DNA from: Panorpa germanica
Lineage: Eukaryota > Arthropoda > Insecta > Mecoptera > Panorpidae
Direction of reading: 5' to 3'
NCBI GenBank assembly: GCA_963678705.1
Contig: OY783215.1
Coordinates: 11,699,740 to 11,763,739 of the forward strand
Length of the DNA: 64,000 nt
Shown in pieces: positions 22,701 to 37,700 of the stretch (positions within the stretch are counted from its first letter, which is position 1; every line of letters starts with the position of its first letter). Under the pieces are notes generated by a model, which searched no databases, was not told the origin of the DNA, and worked only from the letters and a program-made list of their open reading frames with translations. A program made the translations under genes and the position numbers.

Positions 22701-25700
22701 TTACCAGTGATACCACAATACGCAAACAATTTTTAATTTTCTTAATTTAAAGCATTTAAAGCTACAAGAATTACAAAAAAGACTCATAAGTAATTGTTTA
22801 CAGTGTTCGCTTAATAATAAGTAACATTTTAATTGTAAATTAATTTGATAAAAGTACTCATGCTTTCTCACTTATTATTCTATGAATAGATTTTATCACT
22901 TTATAGATAGAGAAAGTATCAACACTTTTAAAAATAAATTAAGATAAAAAATGTATATAATTGTATCAGAGCGCCATCGTTTTCTATATAAATAATATCC
23001 ATCTATGTATTATACGAGTAAGAAGAGAAATTAGATTTTTTTTATTAACACAAAAAAATAATAACATTGTAGAATAAAGACATAAATTTAATAGGCATTG
23101 AAGTTGACCTACCTACTACCTTCCTTTTATAAAGTTGATTTTTTACAATAAATTGTTATAAATGTTTGTGACTTTTCAACATATTATTAGAGTACTCCAA
23201 TAAAAGTGACAGATTTTTAACGTCACAATAAAAATTAATATGTAATAAGTAAATTTTTTTATGTTAGAGCCAGTATATTAAATTATTTATGTGATGGAAT
23301 TATTCCAAATTTGCCGGAGTTGTCTCCGGGTGAACATCAACGCCGTGCTATATATAAAATTGTTTGCCATACATGATACCAAAATAGACAAAATTTCGCA
23401 GGCATTACATTATTTGTAAATGACGGAAATAAACAAATAAGAAAAAGAATTTATAAATAATTGAAACATATATAGTAGTGCTAAAAAAAATTGGTTGGAT
23501 AAATGTAAGCTGAGCTATATTGTAAAAAAATTTTGTAATAAATTAAAAAAAAAAAATAATAAAAACGTTGACTTCATATAATAAACAGGTTTTACAAACA
23601 CATGACGTATGCAATTTTTTAACGACAATTAAAAAAGAATATTAATAATGAATTAAATGAAACATAAGAATAAATATATTAGCATAATTCATATGAAATG
23701 AATTTATTAATTGCCAATAAATGTCATGCTTTAAATTCATCTAATTCATCGCCATCTTATTATGAATTTAATTTTATAAAGTTGTAGACATAGACGTCCG
23801 CAGAAAATTGCTTAGCGGGATTGAAGAAAGTGTAAATTTATTTAATCACCTTACAAAATTTTGTACCATAATTGGCTTTTAAATTTTTTGTTCCGTTTTG
23901 ATTTCATATTTGGTTCTAGAATTAATTCATAATCAAAATATCAGTGCTTCTACAAATATTATCCAAAATTCCATTTATTTTTCGACATGTTACGAAACAT
24001 TTAAATTCCAGTGAGAAATCACTTTTCGGTAGATTTAAAAAAAAAATAATTAAAAGTTAAGAATCCCGAAGATTCAAAATTAATGACCGATTAGAATCCG
24101 GGATAATTAATAACAAAGTTAGAAATTTTCAGAGTCACCTCCCATTTGAAGTATGTAAAAGTTCCTGCCCGCCCAACTATTTTCTATTAATCACAAAAAA
24201 TCTCTCGACAGAATTTTGAAAACATTTAGGAGAGTAAAGAAAAACAATTTTAAAAAAAAATACACTTCACCGTTTTGCATTTGGGAAATAATAATTTAAA
24301 ATTGTGTGCAGAGGTTTTGAATTTATGTTCTGACTATTCTATACCACGCTGGAACGTCCTTAAATTCCAAATATTGTAATATATGAGTGGCTATATTGAT
24401 TTCGGAGTTATTCGTTCGGTGGTCTTTCATTTTTCTTTATATTTCTTTTCACTACCTATGCATTTTACATGCTCTATTAATCTAAAGGCAATCTTCTAGC
24501 GTACCCCATTTATTCTTTCATCCTTAAGAAGGATTTACATAACTGTATTATACATTTTTAAACAAAGTTGACGTAAGGCATGATCTTCGAGGTGAGCTAG
24601 GTGTTAGATTTCAATTGCCCTTCACCTATACACAGTGGCGGACTAAGTTTAAAAATATTGATTGTAAAAGAATATTCTCTATATTATCAAGTTAATATTT
24701 TACCCACTTATTATGGCTAGTCCGCCACTGTCTTTATAATTTCTATATACGTTTTGGTTGCAGGCGCCATTTGCCATTTACTAGTCATCGTATCCAATGC
24801 TAATAAATGAATATAAAATAACAAATTCATGTCAATAGTGCAATATACTCGGGCTCCCATTAATGTCAGGGATAAAATAGAGTGGATTAGTTTTAATGGA
24901 ATATAAATAATTACATGTTACTTATACTCAGTGAAATCTTCGATATCTAAAGGCTGGCCTCTAGTGGCACAACATTTCTCTTCAATATCAATATTTATGT
25001 TTCACAATTATGTTACAAATTTTTTCAGTGTGATAGGATAAAAGCAAGAAGTAACAGACTTCGCAGACGCTTTCTGTTAACACCGCCTTTTTGATTGAGA
25101 AACCGAAATTTATAACAGCAGTAGCCATGAATAGATCATTCTGTTGTCTGGATATAACGTATAAGAAGAAGCAGAACAATATTAGGGGCGATAAAGGGCT
25201 ACGTGCCAAGGAAGCCCGAGAAACTATATATAAAAAAGCAAGAAGTTAGCAAACATAATAGAGAGGAGAATGAAGGAAGTAAAGGAAATGGAAGAGTAGA
25301 AGTGAGAGGGAAAAGAAAGTAAGTAGGCAATGGAGAAGGAAGGAAGAAAGGAAAAGAATGGCAGAGCGGATATGGAGAATGTTTAGTTTGACAGGGAAAA
25401 GAGAATAGAGGGGCTAACGAGAGAAGGAGGAACATAGATGGCGATACATGACAGAGAGGAAACAGGAGAGAAACATGGAGTTTAAAATGATGAAAGAGGG
25501 AGTATAGCACAGAGAAAATGAGGAGATATAATTAGTTTTAAGTTTAAGCTAGAAGTTATAAATTGTAAGTATATGGAAGAATGTAAAACCTAGCGGCATG
25601 AATTTAAAATAAATATACTATACTAAAAAAAAATTAATAACACCACAAAAACAAAGAAAAAATGGCATTAATTTCAGGCTGTTTCTAGACTTATGAGATC

Positions 25701-28700
25701 ATTTGGGTCGGTGCAGTTAGATACTGCAAATGCTAGTGAGCCATTTTGCCACGTCCGCAGACCGTATAAGCATCTCGACATTTTGCACATGCAGCAGCAT
25801 TAACACATTGCAGTGAGTCAGTACCATGCATCGTTATGCAGGCAATGCCTGCCTGACTGGTACAGATCATGCGTTTAATGTCAACACCCAAGTTCGTGCA
25901 ATTGATATGCTTCGTTGTAGCAAATCTAATTATTTTGTTTGTAAATTACTTGAATGTTTCTCATCTTACACGACTGCCAAATTGTAGGGCATTATTGTTG
26001 ATTCGTCATTGATTGTGTTTTATTTGTTGAAGTATTGTCTAAATTAAAAAAACTGTTGGTAGCGGTTGTGATGTCACATGCATTTGGAATGTGTACAACG
26101 TTGAATCCCTTTAATAATTAAAGAGACAAAATGACTTTTTTAATTGTTAATATCTCTTAACATATAAGGAGTTATTAAAAAATAATTGAACATTTGAGGT
26201 TCTAGTAACCTACTTTATCAATATATAGTACACTTTATAGAAATTAAGACATAGGACACAAGCCCATTGATGTAAATACAAAATTAATATTTTTTACAAA
26301 ATTTTGTAATAAGTGTTACGATCCTCCTGAACTCACAGCCTCTTGGGCCATTGTTACGCCACTGATTATGATATTAGCCTAAAAAATGTGTTTTTAAATT
26401 CTAGTTTTTTCAAAGACTAACAGTTCAAATCATAGGTAATAAACAAAAGTATTAATCGAGGTCTATGATAAACCACAGTTAATTGACAATTGAAAAATCT
26501 GCCGTACGTCATGACATTTTTGCTAAATAGGTATCACGTTTCATTCTACTGTATAATATTTATAAATGAATATTATAGTTTATGTAAAAGTTTTATCTAA
26601 CTCATTTACGACGTAAAAAGAATATTCTATTTTCAGAAAACGTATATCAAATACTTTAAAACACTGTTCGAACCCTAAGCTTATCAAATGTAAAACAAAT
26701 ATAAATATTTAAATTGAGGAATTTTGTTTGTGTTTAAGGTAAACAATAAATATTATTTTGATTCATTGTTCAGATTTCTTTTATTTAGTTTATTTATTTA
26801 TATAAATAGTTTTTAGTATTCGTGACAAGTATCACTCAATATAACAATAAAAATATTTTATAGTAAAAAGTAAAAGCTAGGTTATGTTTATTATTGTTTC
26901 GCGATACTGGTTTATTTGTTTATATAGGTCAAAGTTTATGTTAATTTCTAAATAAATACAACTTCGTGTAACATATTTACGATCTATAAATTATATGATA
27001 GTTTGTTTAGAAGATAGTCATTTAGGACGATCGCAAAAAGGAAACATAAGTGTCTTTTGGAAGTTTTTTTATTGCTATGATTTCAACAGCTAGGTTATAT
27101 CTCGCATTAATTGTAAAATAATATTTGTGTGTTTAAGCAACCGTTAACTGAAGTTAATGAAAAAAAAAAAATTTTTTGAGAGAGAAAAACAGTTTAATAA
27201 ACTAAATTAAAACAAAAAATTAACAATTTTTGAGTTGTCATTATTGCACTCAGAGGAGTGAGACTGTTAAGACTACCTTGCTGTTAGGTTAAATGTGCGA
27301 ATAATTTAAAGATATAATATGTAGGAAGTGTATTTTAAATGTGATTCAACAAATAGTTTATCAATAAATTCGCAAAAAAAAAACCTTGAATGATAACATA
27401 AATTTGTAAACAATATTCCCGGTTTAAATGTTTATTTACATTATATTACATAATATGTATAAAAGATTTATTCTATTGATATAAAGAAACAAATATTTTC
27501 TTTCCCAAAGAACATGTAAGTGACAGACGCTCTCAAAGTCAAGCCTATCATGTTTTCAAGACTACATAATACTCGTATTCACAAGAACACGCAAAGACAC
27601 TGGAGGCTGGGTTCCTGTTCGAAACGAGGAAATACGAGATGCCGAGGAAGTGCCACCTCGAGGTTGACGGATTTTTTCGTGTTTATGTTTTTGTTCATAT
27701 ATTATGCAATATGATCAGGGTCGTAACCGTGAGACGCTTGGAGAGAGGTGAGGAAACTGTGCAATTCAGAAGAATACAAAAAATAAACAAAGTGTAACCT
27801 TCTCAAAGAACAAAATTCTTAGGTTATAAGATATTCTTTATTAAAATATACAATACGTAAATATTCAGTTGGCATTCATATTTCAAATTAGCCTGGCAAG
27901 TTTTAAAAAAATCTTTTATTTGACATTTTGTAACTTTATTACTTTTTGTATATTTTAAAAGTTTTTAGATTATAGTGAATAATCTAGAAAATAATATCCA
28001 CCTTATGTTTTTGTGTTTCTATTTTATTTAATTTAGAATAAGAATTTAGAATAAGAATTTAGAATATGAATTTAGAATATGAATTTAGAATATGAATTTA
28101 GAATATAAATTTAGAATAAAATATTGTTGTTGTCCGTTCAAAGCATGAAAACAGAATAATGGTTGGTTTAGAAATTCGAATTGTTATGTTTTTTAAAAAT
28201 AGAATGAACTAAGTACTGGTAGCACCCACCCCTCTCTATTACTTACAGGTACCAAGTACTGGCAAAAATTTATATGAATATATAATTGACAACGGACCAG
28301 TAGGCGGGGCTTAAAAAACATGGCTACGTCTGGTGTGCAACCAAAGAATTAACCATAAGTTTACATTGAATTAGTGTCATGAATTTTAATTATTTATGTT
28401 TTCTTTAAACCAACTTTTTCACTGGGTTGGATCAAATCCAGCTCAGAAAATTGTTAGAAATGCAGAAAAAATTCTGCAAGCTGGACATTTGATAAAATGT
28501 GGTAAAAATAATGATAATCCAAACAGTGACGTTGTGATACACAAGTATATGGTTTAGTATAAATTTTTTAACCGTACGGAAAAAATGCAAGTTAGATAAA
28601 TTGTAGAGAATTTAAATGCGCATCTAGCCGTACTATTTTAAAAAAATTTAAAAAATATTTTACCATAGTTTTTGTGTTTTTCTGTTTTTGACAACACGTT

Positions 28701-31700
28701 TTTTGACCATAACTAGGCGACAAAATCAAAAAGTCCACGTTGTTTGTTCTATAAGTTGTAAAACTTATTGTTTTAAACATATTTATACATTAGAAAAAAA
28801 AAACACTTTTCATATAATTTTATGAAAAAACGTGAAAAAACGTGTACCAACAAAAATTAATTTTCAACATTTACGAAACGTTTTTTCACGTTTTTTTCAT
28901 AAAATTATATGAAAAGTGTTTTTTTTTCTAATGTATAAATATGTTTAAAACAATAAGTTTTACAACTTGTAGAACAAACAACGTGGACTTTTTGATTTTG
29001 TCGCCTAGTTATGGTCAAAAAACGTGAGGTCAAAAACACAAAAACTATGGTAAAATATTTTTTTTAAATTTTTAAAATAGTACGGCTAGATGCGCATTTA
29101 AATTCTCTACAATTTATCTAACTTGCATTTTTTCCGTACGGTTAAAAAATTTATACTAAACCATATACTTGTGTATCAAGTGCACACCAAAACTAGTACT
29201 TCTTTTGACCACCAGACGTCGTGGCCAAAGTGGTCAGTTGTCAATAGTTTGTTTACTAACAATATCTTTATTTGTATGTATTATGTTTTCATATAAAAAC
29301 ATTTTACGCATAACGTGCAGACTGTCATCTCTATTGTAATACCCAAAAATGACGTCAGAGAGATTTTAAAAATAACGTAGCGGTTGTCTTTTTAAACTTG
29401 TTAATATCTATTCGTTACGACACTGAACGTAACACACACCGTCCATGAATTTGACAAATACAATAATATTAGATCAAGGTATTTGTTTGTATAGTTTAAA
29501 TGAATGCGTAGGCGTGGTGTTATTTATAATAAAGAATGTTATTTATAAATATGTTTTTGTATTTTATTTGATCAATAATAACGTCAACATCTGTTTTATT
29601 AATCCTGTATAAATCAGAGTTGTCAAAAATCTTGTATTTATTTTGTGTCTCGACATAAATATTTTTACTAAATATACAAGGGTCAATGACACTTGAATTT
29701 GGCGCCTGTAAAATATCGGAAAATATTAGAAAGTGCCTGATTTAGCTTTCCACTAGGGAAAGGCCTTCTTCAATACGTCTCTTATAAATTGTTGCTTAAC
29801 GCAGTAAAATGTCTCGTTTAAATTTTTCGGTATTTAATTTAACTGTCTTCGGTTTTGACAAAACTAAAACTGAAAAAATTATTTTTAAAGTTAAAGTTCT
29901 GCAGTTTAAAGGTTTATTCCTTGTACAGCGACTCATACAAGTGCGTTCACTGTTCAGTATTTACACGTATTCGATCAAAACAAGTTAGAGAATTGAATTA
30001 AATATTACCCAATTAACGCACAAATGAAGTTAGCCTTACATTTGCTTGATTTCATAACAGACGTAAATTAATTGGACAATTAAGAATATTGAATAGAACA
30101 CAACATGATAACAGTAATACATTTTAACCTAATTAAATGTTTTATTGGTCATTTATACGAAATTTGCTAATTTTAGTAACAATTAATTTTTATTTACTTT
30201 GCGAAATTGTAGTTATTATACACTTCTAAAATCTTGAAATTTGCATAATTAGAATAATTTTTAAGATAGTAAAATATTTAATTGACAATATCTCCATAAA
30301 CATCTTGGCGTTATAGCCTTTTACTTCTAATGGGCAATGTCCTCATTTTTTAGTGGTCGATTTTTCAATTGTTGATTGAAATTGATGTGTATTGATAAAT
30401 GTGTATTGGCGTGTCTATTTTATTAAATATCTAAATATTGACGGAGATATAGCAATTAAAAGTTTGAATTGTAGTTTTAGCGCTAGAAATGGTCGGCCAT
30501 TTGTATGACGTGAAATGCATTTTAACGGCAGGTATTTGTTGAGTAGGTCAGTGCTGTGGTAATGTTCTGTAGCTGTTGGTAGTCAAATAATCAAGTCAAA
30601 TCAAAGAATAATAAGTTTTTATTTTATTTAACCCTGCTAACGCAGACATAATATTGGAATTTGAGTGATACTTGAAATAGCTATAAATAATATTTGTTAT
30701 TTTGATATATAAATACATATAGCAGAGTTTTATGAGCTGTAAAGTTGATAACCTTGCACAAGGATTGTGATGTCACATGCACTTGGAATGTGTACAACGT
30801 TGAATCCCTTTAACAATTAAAGAGACAAAATGACTTTTTTAATTGTTAATATCTCCTAACATATAAGGAGTTATTAAAAAATAATTGAACATTTGAGGTT
30901 CTAGTAACCCAAGCCCATTTCCGTCACTATATGGTTGTAGACACGGCTAGACAGTACCCTATTTGTTCTGCTGTAGCCAGTTTCTGATCAATTTTATAAT
31001 AGACTCGTAACGAAAATTTGGACCTTCCATCCATATTGGATTTGCCATACATTTCTATATGTGTTCTTTTATACAAAATTATTATAGGTCACATAAAATG
31101 GTATATAATATTTTTATATAACAATTTATATGTAGGTTAATTTAAGTAGTTTTTTCTGTTGACCACACATAAAACGATTGCGGTAGAATAAAATATTAGT
31201 AAAGAAAAATATTTTGTATGAATCGTTATAAAAAATTCAGCGACTTAAAAATCTGATAAATAATATCAAGAAACTGTGAATCAGAAAATAAAACATCGGG
31301 TGTAGTATCTAGTTATACAAGATCATATAATATATGATATTAATATTATTCATTGTATATGTAAAAAATAGAACATTTTCTACTGTTAACAAAGTCTCTC
31401 TTGAATAAATTATAAATTGTGCACCGAGTGAAAGTAGGTGATACTTCTTTGAATTTATATTAGTTCCACACTTAATATAATATTTTAAGTAGATTACATA
31501 AATAAATGTAATTACAAATATGCTGGCGAATTTGTTTGATTTCATTAAAAATGATTTATTAATTTGTCATACTACCTAATTTTATTTTTAATAAAAATAT
31601 AAATAGAATATATTACCATTAGTTTTAGGAAAGATTTCTTCACAAAATACCAATTTGGGACGACAGAATGATCGGTAGCATTTATGGTAGACTGTTGTTT

Positions 31701-34700
31701 TCGGGTTCGAATTTCGGTTGAAAGCTGTATCTTCTGGGTTTGGTTATTATCAAAATTAATGTGATTATGTGCTCTCATAAGCATAAAACTGATTATTATA
31801 CTCGTACATTTCTTTACGAATTATTCAGAAAATTGTAATTTTTTTTTAATATTATAAATAGTAAATACATATTGTAGAAAATGTTTCGATCTGCAAATTT
31901 CAGACAAGTTAAAGTGTTACATTTTCTAGTTCGGTGCTGCCAATTATTAATCATGGATAATTAATACGTTATAAACTTCTGAACTGCACAAATTTTAATG
32001 TGCTGCAGAGGTGTACAGGACTCCTCTTATTACGCGCTAATTAACCTCAACTGACGTATGTAAATTATTCGATGTCGATGTTGAAAGTGAGCGAGATAGA
32101 GATAATTAATCTGTTCCTGTTTCAAGTGTGTTATTTTATAAGAAAGTAACAAGATAGAATTATTATTATCGCAACAGTACGTGATTTTAGTATATAGTAA
32201 ACATACACAATTTTTAAATAGCAATAAAATAAATTGAATAATATTGTTTACTTTTTTACAGAACGTTTGCAGAGTAGTTGTTAAATATTTATACATTTAT
32301 TAATAAAGTAAACGATAGCCGTATGCCCGTCAGTCCGTTCGACATTCTCATTTATTGCAAACCGTAAATAGAATAGCATAAACACAATACAAAAAGAACG
32401 GCTCCAGCCGAACGTTCAGCTAAACGTGAAACTTTTAATTTATTGTGGGTCAATTCCGTTCATTGATCTCTTAAGGCAGTCATTTTACGCTCATGTTTCC
32501 TCACTACTTTACAGAATTGCGAATTCGAAGAGTCTTTAGCAATAATTTTGCAGTTCAAAGAACAATTGTTAAGCTTATCGATTTTGATACGATAATAACA
32601 TGTTTAAATTTGTTGAAATAAGGTCAAATTGTAGAATTTTTTAAAGTATATTAATAAAATGACATATATTAGTTTAAAATTTAAAATATAATCAATTAAT
32701 AATAAAATAAGTAAACCAGAAAATTCTTTAATTTATGAAAGGTTACAAGTCAAAAGATTAGTTTGATCATTGTATTTTAAAACTAAAGCCTCATTCCCAC
32801 TTACTGTTTTAAGGTTTTTGGAATAGGCATTCCTTGTCACATTCGTGTTTTAAGTTGAGTTTAGTTAATTTAGTTGGTACGCGTGCGTCGTTAGTAATAT
32901 CAAATTTGACAGTTCAACAAAATTGAATGTGGAATAATTAAAAATAAATCCTATTTAAATACAATTATTAAATACAATTTAATATACTTTTTTTAACCTT
33001 GTAAAGTGCAAAAAAAAAAAAAACAAGAAAAATGTAAATCAAATTCTAAATTAAAAATAATACGGGAAATTACTAAGTATATTCCCATATGCTGTACATT
33101 TAAATTAAATACAAAATGGCTTCTAAAATTTTGTGAATCTCGCATAAAAAGTCAATGTCAAGAGCGGCTTGATTAATACATCGTCCAACATTATTACAAG
33201 ATTAATATTAGGTTGTAAATTAACATAATCATAACAACATATTTATATAATCTTAAGATACCTAAAGCGATGACCTATTTGCAAAATTTCATAGTATCCC
33301 GTTTGCTAACTGCTAATCCCTGCGAAAGCTCATGCCCTGCATATTTAAAGTTAATTTCAAGTCAAGTTTCTTACAAATGCGTGGTGACACACTGCCTACG
33401 TCAATGCACAATGCATGCATCTGTGACAGTAAAGTGAAAATGCATTTGCATCTTGTTTACGAGGCACTTGTACGTGCTGTTGAAGACACTGCACAGTGAA
33501 CAGTCAACAGTGGTACCGTGTATCAATAAGTGAATGGGACGCCGAATGATTACAGATATCGCATCGACATATCGAGACGAACGAGGAACTTGATCTTAAG
33601 TGTGTCATTACTATCGCATTTATGAATATACTCTCAGTAGAAACTTGTTTCAGCTTAGATTGTGATCACAAGAAACGCTTATTGTGCATTTTGACACACG
33701 CATTTGAAGCGATTATTATATGTACTCGTCCGATTTATTTTTCGCGCGTGAACCGCGGGAACTAAGTTGACACTAGTAACGTGCGAGCAACGGGGAGAGG
33801 AGAGAAAAGGAGTGCCACGTATCACAGTTTCACCATCACTGCTCTATATGTTATGACGTCATAGTGACGCAAATTTAATCAGCAATTTAATTCAGTTATG
33901 CATAATTAAAGTATAATATTTTATGATCAATACTTGTAATATTACGAGTAAATATCACACTTTATTAGTTTCTGTAAGTTCTCAAGTGATACATTAATAA
34001 TGTAAAACAATGGTACTCAAACTATGGCCCGTAAACAACAGGATAGGCTAAAAAATGCTTCATTATTAACTCTATTTGCGTCCTTCAAGTTTTGATAAAT
34101 ATAATGAGTGTCTAATTGATACACACCGTCGTCATTTTACATTTGTTTGCAAATCATTAAGGAATTTCTTTTAATTAAAAGTTGATGTTTATTTTTAAGA
34201 CACGTTTAATAAGTATTCATTTTAACTTTTATCTTATTTAAGTTTGTACTTATAATTAAAATAATAATAAAATATAATGATATTTCATGCAAATAAAATT
34301 AGTAAATTGCAAGGTCGGTTGTGTTTATTATTTTATAGTTGAAGAATAACATGTGACATTATCTCTTTATGAATATAAAGAATATGCATTTACATAAATC
34401 TGCATAAAATTTATCAACTGAGGAAAAACAAAAAACAGAAAAGGTCAAGAACATTTCGAAATGCTGAAAGGTGAAATTTATAATTTTTCACTTAAAATGC
34501 GCGACATTCCTGAGATGTTTTCGAAAACTTTATAGAAATAGAATCATAGTTGGAAACCCACGTAGTAGAAAATAGACCATGGAATTAGCTTATGGCAAGC
34601 TAGCACATGTGAACATTGCGCGCTGCAAAACAATATTTTTAAATAATTTGAATAATTAGTAGAAGTGCATCGATGATAAAAACTTGGGAACGATATTGAT

Positions 34701-37700
34701 AATATAAAAATATTCCCACGGTAATTTAACGCCCACATAGTTAAAGTTATAAAGGATGGCAGTTGTAATATTATTTAAAAATTGTAAAAAATATAAAAGT
34801 TTGTTAAGTATTATTACTACGTGAAACTAATCTTACTAAAAATTGAAAATTATATTTCAAATTCAATTTTTGGTTTCAAAATAAATTATTTTTTATCTGT
34901 ATAATATTTATTAAAAAGAATCAACAAAAACAACATCTGTTTGTTAAAAAAATTTCACACTTACTAGTTTGTCACTCATATAGAAGTAGAAATTTCTTAG
35001 TTTCCTAATTGCTACGTTATTACAAGCTTATTAAAGTTATACCATTTCTACCTGAGTCATGCGGACATCTCAGGCTTTAGGTTTCACAGGACTCTCAATT
35101 TTTCCTGCTATTTGATAAAATATTTTCAGTCTGAATGTACTTTAGTTGATTTCTGTGAGAGCCTACTTTCAAAGTTAAATTTTTTAACTGCAAGCTGCAA
35201 GCATAACCTAAGAGATGTGCGTGAACATAAGCTATATGTATGGAGTATTTTATGCAAATGAGGATAATTGTGATGCAGAAAAAACTTTAATTAAAATGCA
35301 ATAAATAACACCAATGGCTGATGGCTAAAGATAAAGGGGGTAGGGAAGAATAGCTACCGCAATAAATTAATCGAACAACAATAAATTAATCACTAACATT
35401 AAAAAGTAATTGTATATTATTTTTAACATTTCTAAGAATGTCCTGCTCGTAATAATTACAATATATGCAAAGTCTAATATAAACTAAGGTTGATTATTTT
35501 AATGGAATTGTAATTAATATATATTCAGACCAGTAGTAGATACTTTAAGGAAGTCGTCAGTTATATATATATATATATATATATATTAGACAGAAATCAG
35601 ATGTCTCGCTGTCTTAGATGTCTAGATATATCGAAGAAATTCATAAGGTCCATTTTTTCGGATATATTATCTAGAAAAATTGTGAGGTGTGCTGAAGGTG
35701 AAAAAAATTAATTCTAAGTTCTCGAGTTAAAACTATAAATATGTTTTATATGCACAAACCAAATAAATATTAAAAAAAAAAAAAAATATATATGTTTTAT
35801 GAACACTCTGTAGCTCACATTTTTTTTAATATAAAAAAGTAGATAATAGTACATTTTGATTTGATATACAAAAGATAATTATTTATTACAATAAGGTGGA
35901 TGATTCATATTGTGAGTTAGTATCGATTTCAATTGCTTACCGAGTTGTAGTTACGGCTATTTTTAATTTTGTTTTGTTTGTAATCTGGAACAGATGTCAA
36001 TCGAAGAGTTATGCTTATTATTCCAGTATGTCAGTATGTTTATTATTGGTCTAGCGAACAGATGTTTGGTTTCAACACATCGAAATGAACACTACATCAT
36101 TTTATAAAAAACGGCATATTTTTACAAGGGAGAACCTCTTATTTATATAAAAATTTTACTGGAAATTCGACTTTTCGCATTTTCTCGAAAATTTATATTT
36201 CAAGGTAAATATTACCCTTCAATATTTTCAATTATTAAGATTAAATATTATGTTTAAATTGAGTTACACGACTTTAAAATGTTTGCCGCCTATATACTCG
36301 TACTCTATATTATAATATATGCCTGCCATTGAAGCAATATTCAGTATATTGAAATTGAAATAAAAAATAAATATGGAACTTTTTTTTAATATTAAAATCG
36401 AAAACTATGTGTAAGTAGAATTGTGAATACCCTGTACTTATCAACACAAATATACTCGTATATAATTATTTTTTATTTCTCTTGTTGTTGACACTATCAG
36501 ACTCTGAACTTCGATTACTTTTTTATTCGATATAATCGCGTATGGTGTTTTTGTTTTGGTATCATAAATTAATTAAGAATAATTCTACATACAATATAAA
36601 AGTAATAGTAGTAATAGTACTTCATAAATGTTTGGATGATAATATGTATTATTTGCATAAATAATATTATAATTGCTTATTACTGTAAAGTTCTGTAACT
36701 GAGGGTTGCTATGAGTGTGTTATTTTCATTATGAATTGCACATTTTGTTCCCAACACTAGTTATTGTTTAATGGTATGAGTAAATTTATTATGACATCGT
36801 TCGAAACTAACATGCACATTTACAAACATGTGATACCTTCGTAGAATCCGGTAGCAAAATTTCAGGTTCCACTCTTTCTATAGGATCCTGCTCTGAGTCA
36901 AGATTAATACAGTCTTTTATAATAGAGCGTCGCAATAAATTATTGAAAAAAAAAATTATAGAAACGTTAAAAATTTATTGAAATTAAATATGGTAAAGTA
37001 AATAATAAAGTTAAAAACAAATTAATTTTAACTAATGGCAATTGGAGATTAAAATTCCAATTAATATTTAGATGAAAAAAAATTTAGTGGTATTAATTAT
37101 AATTTGCACAGATTATATGTAAATGAGTTATTTATATTTGCATTTTTCGACAAGGTGGAATTAAGTAAATTGATTATTCGATGGAAAGTTAACCATCGCT
37201 GTAAAATTAATGAGAGTGAAAATATACATGGAATAAGTTGTATAATTAGAAACTTATTAAAAAATATATAAATTAGATTAGATTTAAAGATTGTTATACA
37301 ATTGAGTTGCTTATGTTGAGAGTGGAGTAAGTACTCTTTTTTTATTTATTTTATTTATTCTTATTTTCATATTTTATAGCTATTCTAAAAGTCATTAACT
37401 CGTTAAAAAGATGCTATTAAAAAGTTTTTAGTAGATTTATTTTTTAAAAGTCAATAACATAAATCACTGTATATCATAAAACATTGTATATTAGGTAAAA
37501 TCATTTACGTAATAAGTAACTTTTATTATATTAGATAAACCTTAAATTTAGTAGGAATTAACTTCCAACGATTGGCCATTCCTTCATACTTCATACCTTC
37601 GTCATTCTTGTCTTATGTGGTCATGAGCAGAGTTTAGTTATTAAACATTTCACAACTTTATAAAACACAATTTTTCTCACCTCTAGCAATTTAACAGCAT

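Noticed and set aside
25199..25510. 103-codon - strand open frame rich in Leu, Ser, Phe and Pro
   Set aside because: It is the complement of a purine-rich tract; lack of stops follows from base composition.
28592..28780. Open frame in the foldback
   Set aside because: It is within an inverted-repeat arm of an AT-rich element and has no coding signature.
31690..31725. tRNA-like B-box word 'gggttcgaatttcgg'
   Set aside because: No A box, acceptor stem or cloverleaf could be folded around it.
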